Shown here piece after piece: positions 19,069 through 23,402 of a stretch of DNA of 23,402 bases (positions are counted from its first letter, which is position 1; each line of letters opens with the position of its first letter). Made by a program: the position numbers and the translations under genes. This DNA is from Pigoraptor chileana (taxonomy: Eukaryota; Opisthokonta; Filasterea): contig CALSCR010000956.1 of assembly GCA_943704495.1 (NCBI GenBank), forward strand, positions 1-23,402. Direction: 5' to 3'. A model generated the notes under the pieces. It saw only the letters and a list, made by a program, of their open reading frames with translations, ran no database searches and was not told the DNA's origin.

Positions 19069-19680
19069 TTTACACAATTCAAAGTTGGCACACGAATACA
19101 CGTGTGGTTGAATTTGCAGAAGTCTTGATCACTGCAGATTGAAATGGCATGTGGTATGGTGCCGATGGCGGTGAAGGCATTTGGTGTCGCATGTGTGCAA
19201 GGTTCAGTGTGATTACTATCTCTGATTAGTACTTTCAACACACTCAGCGGCGTGCGGAAATAACTTGCAAACGACTCCCTGCACTGACACAAACCGCAAC
19301 TCATTAAGTATGGTCTGGATGGGTACCGTGTCAACGGGTCTTAATATCTGGCATTTAATAGTGGGTGACCTGCTGATGCCGCCTGTGCAGGGGACTATTA
19401 GTCTTCAGGTTGGTTCCAGGACACAATTACGGAGGATGATTCACATCCCGACACGTGGGTTGCATGAACTCAGGCAGTAGATGTTCATGTTTTCCCAGTG
19501 CTTCTAATCGAGCAATGGACAAGCCATACAGACTCATTTGTTTTCTGTTGCAGCCAAACAAGCCACAATCACTCAGCTTTAGTTATCCGATTCAATCACA
19601 TATAAAGACAAATGAATGAAAGTTGCCACCGAATGCATGTTTCCCAGTCCATTAAGTAAACGAACAGACGGCGGCACAAC
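19069..19680. other. Intergenic stretch between two convergent kinase genes
   Basis: 612 bases between the stop of the plus-strand receptor kinase and the stop of the minus-strand kinase. It must hold both 3' UTRs. I see no canonical AATAAA on either strand close to either stop, no exon-like reading frame and no repeat. Confidence 0.6.
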
Positions 19681-22556
19681 CTAGACGATAGACTCGGCGT
19701 GGCTGTAAGTGTTGGCTGCCGCAGTGACAGGTGCATCCACTTCGCCAGTCTTTTCATCCGCAGAGACGCTCTCCAATGCGACCATTGCAATGTCCTCCAG
19801 GGCCAGGTACCCCGACCCGCGACCAGCCGAGCGCCCAATCCGCCCAATGAGGGCTTGCCGATCCCCAGACACGGCGAGCGCATCGACCACGCCACTCCTA
19901 AAGTTGTCCGTCCCCAAATGCGGCTCCTCCTCGTACCCGTCGGCAATGACAGGAAGGCCACCCTTGTTCGAGTCGTCGTTGTCGTAGTTGTTGAGTTTGC
20001 GAAGTTTGATGTCCAGTGGCGTGCTGTCAAAATCAACGCCACTGATCGGGCGCACCAGCGTCGACGCCCGAGAGCGAGCCACCTGGACAGGCTGTGTCTC
20101 CGGCATTTTATTCAGTGTGGAGCGCACAATGTCTGAAAACGACGGTCGTTCGGCCGAGTTGAGACTCCAGCACAACGACATGAGCGCAAATGTGTGTGGG
20201 TCGCAGTTGCGGGGGCGTCCAAGGCGATGTCCTGTCGTGAGATGACTGACAATCTCTACGTTGGGCACTCCCGGATACGGTGTCTCGCCAAACGTGTACA
20301 TCTGCATGCAGTTGTTGATGATTGTGACAGCGACGATGTGGTGTGATGTGGGCCGTGGAAGTTGCGATTGAGCACTGGCATACATCTGACACAGGGGCAG
20401 AGGAATACAAATACGGAGCAGGCGCAGTGATGCATGCACACATTGCGTGCGTTGGGGACGACATTAAAACATCGTAACTCAACGAACCTCCCACAAGAGG
20501 ATACCATACGACCATACGTCTGATTTTTCCGAAAAGACTTTTTTCGTCAGAGATTCGAGCGCCAACCTATTTCATCGTCAGTAAACAAAGAAAGTAGAGT
20601 CAGTATCTCGCCATAGCCTAAGCACTTTGCCCATAATAGGACTCCACAAAAGATAAAGGAGTGCAATGTAGGATTCAAGTGAGGGGGTAAGCGTTATCCA
20701 ATGACCATATCAATATGACTGAGTTAGAGAAAGACAGATGGACGGAGAGAAAGACACACACACATACATAGAGAGAGAGACATCACTGAGTGTAAAGGCG
20801 CGATTGAGTGGAAAATAACCAAGCCCAACATCAGACAAGGCCTGAATAGCACGTGCCGTCCGCCGTTTGCAGCTATTAATAGTGACAAAAAAGCAATTAA
20901 GTAACAAAGAAGAAACACGCACACACACACAGAGACACAGAGACACAGACACAGACACAGACACAGACACACATATACACGCAGACAGACACACACAGAC
21001 AGACAAACACACGCATCCCAGACACAGCAAGCCGGCGAATGACTCAGAGCTGTCATGTACTGCGCACCATTTGACAGGCACTTTTCCGGTCTTGGTCTTA
21101 CGATAGTAGTCTGACTCCCTCAGATTTTTGCTGAGTCCAAAGTCGGCAACCTATCAGATTTGAATGAAAATGACGAAGCCAGGGACCGTTGAGTACGCAC
21201 AAGACAGTCAGCGAGACATAGAGCGGGCGATGTAGGAATCGAGTTAGTTTCTTAGGCGCTGTGCCCATGGACTCCAGAACACATTCATAAAGAGAGAGGG
21301 CGAGAGAGACCCTTCAGTACTCAAAAAAACCAATTAGGCATAAGCCCATCGACTCCAACATAGAGAGATGTAATGTACGATTCGTCGCTGCCTGTCCAAG
21401 ACCTGACACTCTCACCAATCCACATACCTTCAGAATGTATTCTCCAAAGGCGTCCTGTTATCCATTCACGAAATGAGTGTGCAGTAACATGAGAGGGAGA
21501 ATCACATATATGCAGTGTGTGAGCCAAAAGAGAGTCATTGAACCACACATGGGATCCAAAGTAGAAGTACACAATAATATTTTGGAGATTACTGTCCGGA
21601 TGCTTGAAGAAAAAAGACAGATATGCACACACATTAAATGAGATTGACCATTTGAATGACAGCCAGTCTCGCCGGCCCACTTACGAAGCAACACAAAATG
21701 CTGAATTGAATTAGAAGAGCAGCACACACATGTAGTTGTCTAAGTAGTTGTGTGTGTTGTGTGGTCCTGCCCGTGACATGAAGATTGCACAGGATACAGA
21801 AGCATGCACAATTAAGTGTGTATGCACGCAGCACAATTAAGTGTGTATGCACGCAATACGAGCGTATTACATGTAGACATTCAGTACGAACCTGTCCAAC
21901 CATCACATTGCGGGCCGCGAGATCCTATTATTATATCCGGTGAGTGGGCGCAGAGGATTGGTCCCATTTCAGAAACCACAAGTAAGGAAGAACACATTGT
22001 AAGAACGAACATAATAAGTCAGCAGGTGAATACGAAGGCCATCTATCTGCAATATCAAACACCAGAGCACCCATTTGCATGAGCATGTGCATGGAGCTCA
22101 TCCAGCATGCACGCTCAAATAATGCTGCCGGAAATGGCCCGGCAATGTAGCGCTAGAGGATAGTGGAATCAGTAGCACAGCACACACACACACACACACA
22201 CACAGACACAGGCACAGTCACAGTCATACAGAGCACACCCACCCTATGCACGATCCGCATGCTGGCAAGGTACTCCATGCCACACGCAATCTGCGGCGTG
22301 GCATGAGACAGAAGAAGAGGAGAGCACATATGGGTAAGTGACCATCGGCAAACGGATGCCTCGTGCCACTGTTGTAACCGTAGCCTGAATAGTACCCACG
22401 TCCCCTCTTTGAGTTGCACCGACTATTGTTATGTCTCATGATTGATTGCAATAATGCGACCCGTAAATGTGGAGTGCCACAATTCTGACGGACATGCACA
22501 ATCCATCCACACAAATGCACGCAAACCGATGCATACACGCACACGCACACACACAC

Positions 22557-22590
<34 letters not shown>

Positions 22591-23184
22591 ATATTCGCCC
22601 GAACGGGGCAAAACATTGTACAGCTTTTGTCCCGGCATTAGCGCAATCTCACCTGTAGGGCAAATGACGCGAGCATGCCGGCAGTGACATCCGATCCCTG
22701 ACTCTGCGGGGGTATTTCGCGGACAAACGAGCGGAGGTCGCCGTATGGAACAAACTCAAGCAAAAGCAGCATCTGTAAAGGCAGTAGTCACGTGCACACA
22801 GAGAACAGCCAAAAGCCAAAATGAAAACATAAACGTGATTTAAGTAATAATTAATAATGAGCCGTTGAATAAAATTAAATAAAATTGTCAGTGGATGGCT
22901 GCCGAATGGCAAACTGCATATATGAGTGTCAGTGAGTACTATATTATACCAGTCCCCTCCCGACTCACAAAGCAGCGCTGCAAAGACACACACACTGACA
23001 CGCACACACACACACACACACACGCAAACAAAAGAGTGACACGCCAAATGACGCCGTACTCAAATGATATACAGACGTGACCACTAGTACTGTCACGCCA
23101 GAATACTCGCAACCGCACTGAAACTCACCGGCTCGTCCTTGGTAACAATGCCGCACAATGAGACCACATTCGCGTGCGACAGGC
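19681..23184 (-). CDS. Second tyrosine kinase, 3' part (partial: N-terminal exons lie outside the window)
   Basis: Exons on minus: 23184-23129, 22772-22653, 22290-22243, 21924-21892, 21454-21428, 21150-21068, 20566-20488, 20301-19681. All phases agree, giving 354 residues and a stop at 19681-19683. The frame starts after helix C (LSHANVVSLCGIVTKDEP), then MLLLLEFVPYGDLRSFV, HRDLAARN, DFGLSKN, the activation-loop pair DYY, PVKWLALESL, SDVWSYGILLWE, MYTFGETPYPG and CW-x6-ERPSF. The ALE in place of APE also occurs in active receptor kinases such as Met. The tail (about 130 residues) has NNYDND, GYEEE, GYLALED and NTYSHAESIV; the last residues fit a class I PDZ ligand. The glycine loop, catalytic Lys and any ectodomain are not in the window, so receptor status is inferred from similarity to the neighbouring kinase. 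The genes are convergent paralogues. Confidence 0.92.
20595..20680. repeat. Dispersed degenerate repeat, copy E
   Basis: Contains GAGTCAGTATCTCGCC, CCTAAGCACTTTGCCCAT, GGACTCCAC and GCAATGTAGGATTCAAGTGAG. These blocks also occur in copies C and D. It lies in the kinase intron 20567-21067. Confidence 0.5.
20915..21026. repeat. (CA)n and (GACACA)n microsatellite in a kinase intron
   Basis: CA and GACACA repeats on the plus strand, hence TG and TGTGTC repeats in the sense RNA of the minus-strand kinase. It begins about 40 bases downstream of the donor at 21067. GA-rich runs lie nearby at 20769-20781. Confidence 0.9.
21205..21295. repeat. Dispersed degenerate repeat, copy D
   Basis: Contains GATGTAGGAATCGAGTTAG, TTAGGCGCTGTGCCCATGG and ACTCCAGAACA, followed by GA-rich sequence. 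It lies immediately next to copy C in the kinase intron 21151-21427. Confidence 0.5.
21296..21384. repeat. Dispersed degenerate repeat, copy C
   Basis: Contains GGCGAGAGAGACCCTTCAGT, ACTCAAA, GGCATAAGCCCATCGACTCC and GTAATGTACGATTCG. It shares its left half with copies A and B and its right half with copies D and E, so it links the two groups into one family. Confidence 0.6.
21806..21855. repeat. Perfect 25-base tandem duplication
   Basis: A 25-base unit (21806-21830, containing CACAATTAAGTGTG) is repeated exactly at 21831-21855 with no spacer. It lies in the kinase intron 21455-21891, 36 bases inside from the donor of the 33-base exon. Perfect identity suggests a recent slippage or duplication event. 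Confidence 0.95.
22180..22214. repeat. (CA)n microsatellite in a kinase intron
   Basis: CA run on plus, (TG)n in the sense strand of the kinase, about 30 bases downstream of the donor at 22242 (gtgggtgtg). Confidence 0.9.
22532..22589. repeat. (CA)n microsatellite in a kinase intron
   Basis: CACG/CA repeat grading to pure CA on plus, (TG)n in the sense strand, about 65-120 bases downstream of the donor at 22652. Confidence 0.9.
22985..23030. repeat. (CA)n microsatellite in a kinase intron
   Basis: CA repeat on plus, (TG)n in the sense strand, about 100-145 bases downstream of the donor at 23128. Confidence 0.9.
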
Positions 23185-23328
23185 CTGCCAAATTACGTCA
23201 CGGATGATAAAACGACGTCGGTTATTAGAAGGCAGTGATAGGCCAGGGATTATCTTGCCAACAATTGGGAAGTCTCCAATTCTGTTTCACGTGTGACCAT
23301 TGGAGTGACTCATGCCCTTGATGTGCTA

Positions 23329-23332
<4 letters not shown>

Positions 23333-23402
<70 letters not shown>
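23333..23402. repeat. (GA)n microsatellite at the window end
   Basis: An uninterrupted 70-base GA run reaches the last base. On the minus strand it is (CT)n inside the intron upstream of the first visible kinase exon. Its end is not seen. Positions 23185-23332 are intron with no recognised exon. Confidence 0.95.

Noticed and set aside
20488-21068. ALE instead of APE as a sign of a dead second kinase
   Set aside because: Active receptor kinases such as Met carry the same ALE; HRD, DFG and the other visible catalytic residues are intact.
20724-21081. Cys/Leu/Val-rich minus-strand open frames that look like a membrane protein
   Set aside because: They are translations of the (TG)n/(TGTGTC)n microsatellite in a kinase intron.
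21305-21680. Minus-strand open frames as a separate small gene
   Set aside because: They lie in kinase introns, overlap the degenerate repeat and the microexon, and show no conserved pattern.

Overview
The window is nuclear DNA from a spliceosomal-intron-rich eukaryote. Genes are split by many short GT-AG introns (about 100-500 bases). Introns and flanks are full of (TG)n/(CA)n and purine runs. Two genes encode genuine tyrosine kinases (HRDLAARN plus PVKW activation-loop signatures), one of them a receptor. That combination fits a unicellular relative of animals (choanoflagellate, filasterean, ichthyosporean or a similar protist), but the species cannot be fixed from the sequence. I saw no transposase, reverse transcriptase, rRNA, tRNA or CRISPR. 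The window begins inside a (GT)n run and ends inside a (GA)n run, as contig ends often do.

Layout, left to right. (1) 377-1424, minus: five-exon gene for a 134-residue protein with a mitochondrial-type N-terminus and a MIC26/MIC27 (apolipoprotein O)-like membrane segment. (2) 2114-4472, plus: five-exon F-box protein with seven WD40 repeats, an SCF ubiquitin-ligase substrate receptor. It is divergent from gene 1 across a 689-base promoter region holding a recurrent motif. (3) 4473-5912: no gene recognised. (4) 5913-7090, minus: two-exon gene for a 266-residue Ala/Pro/Glu-rich protein with an N-myristoylation signal, a polybasic start and a C-terminal CaaX box, resembling BASP1/MARCKS-type proteins in design. 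(5) 7913-10591, plus: an unrecognised multi-pass membrane protein; the first and last exons are clear and the middle is uncertain. (6) 11086-19068, plus: a 15-exon receptor tyrosine kinase of about 1,712 residues whose ectodomain is a long run of GG-x-hydrophobic repeats resembling chlamydial polymorphic-membrane-protein beta-helices. (7) 19681-23184, minus: the 3' part of a second tyrosine kinase, convergent with gene 6 and sharing several splice positions with it; its N-lobe lies beyond the window.

The most notable themes are the beta-helix receptor tyrosine kinase with tyrosine motifs in its tail, a convergent kinase pair stitched from microexons of 18-48 bases, the doubly lipidated acidic protein, a strand bias placing (TG)n on the sense strand of introns, and a degenerate dispersed repeat with about five copies. 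All exon models were built by hand from splice-site consensus, reading phase and family patterns. No alignment or database search was run.
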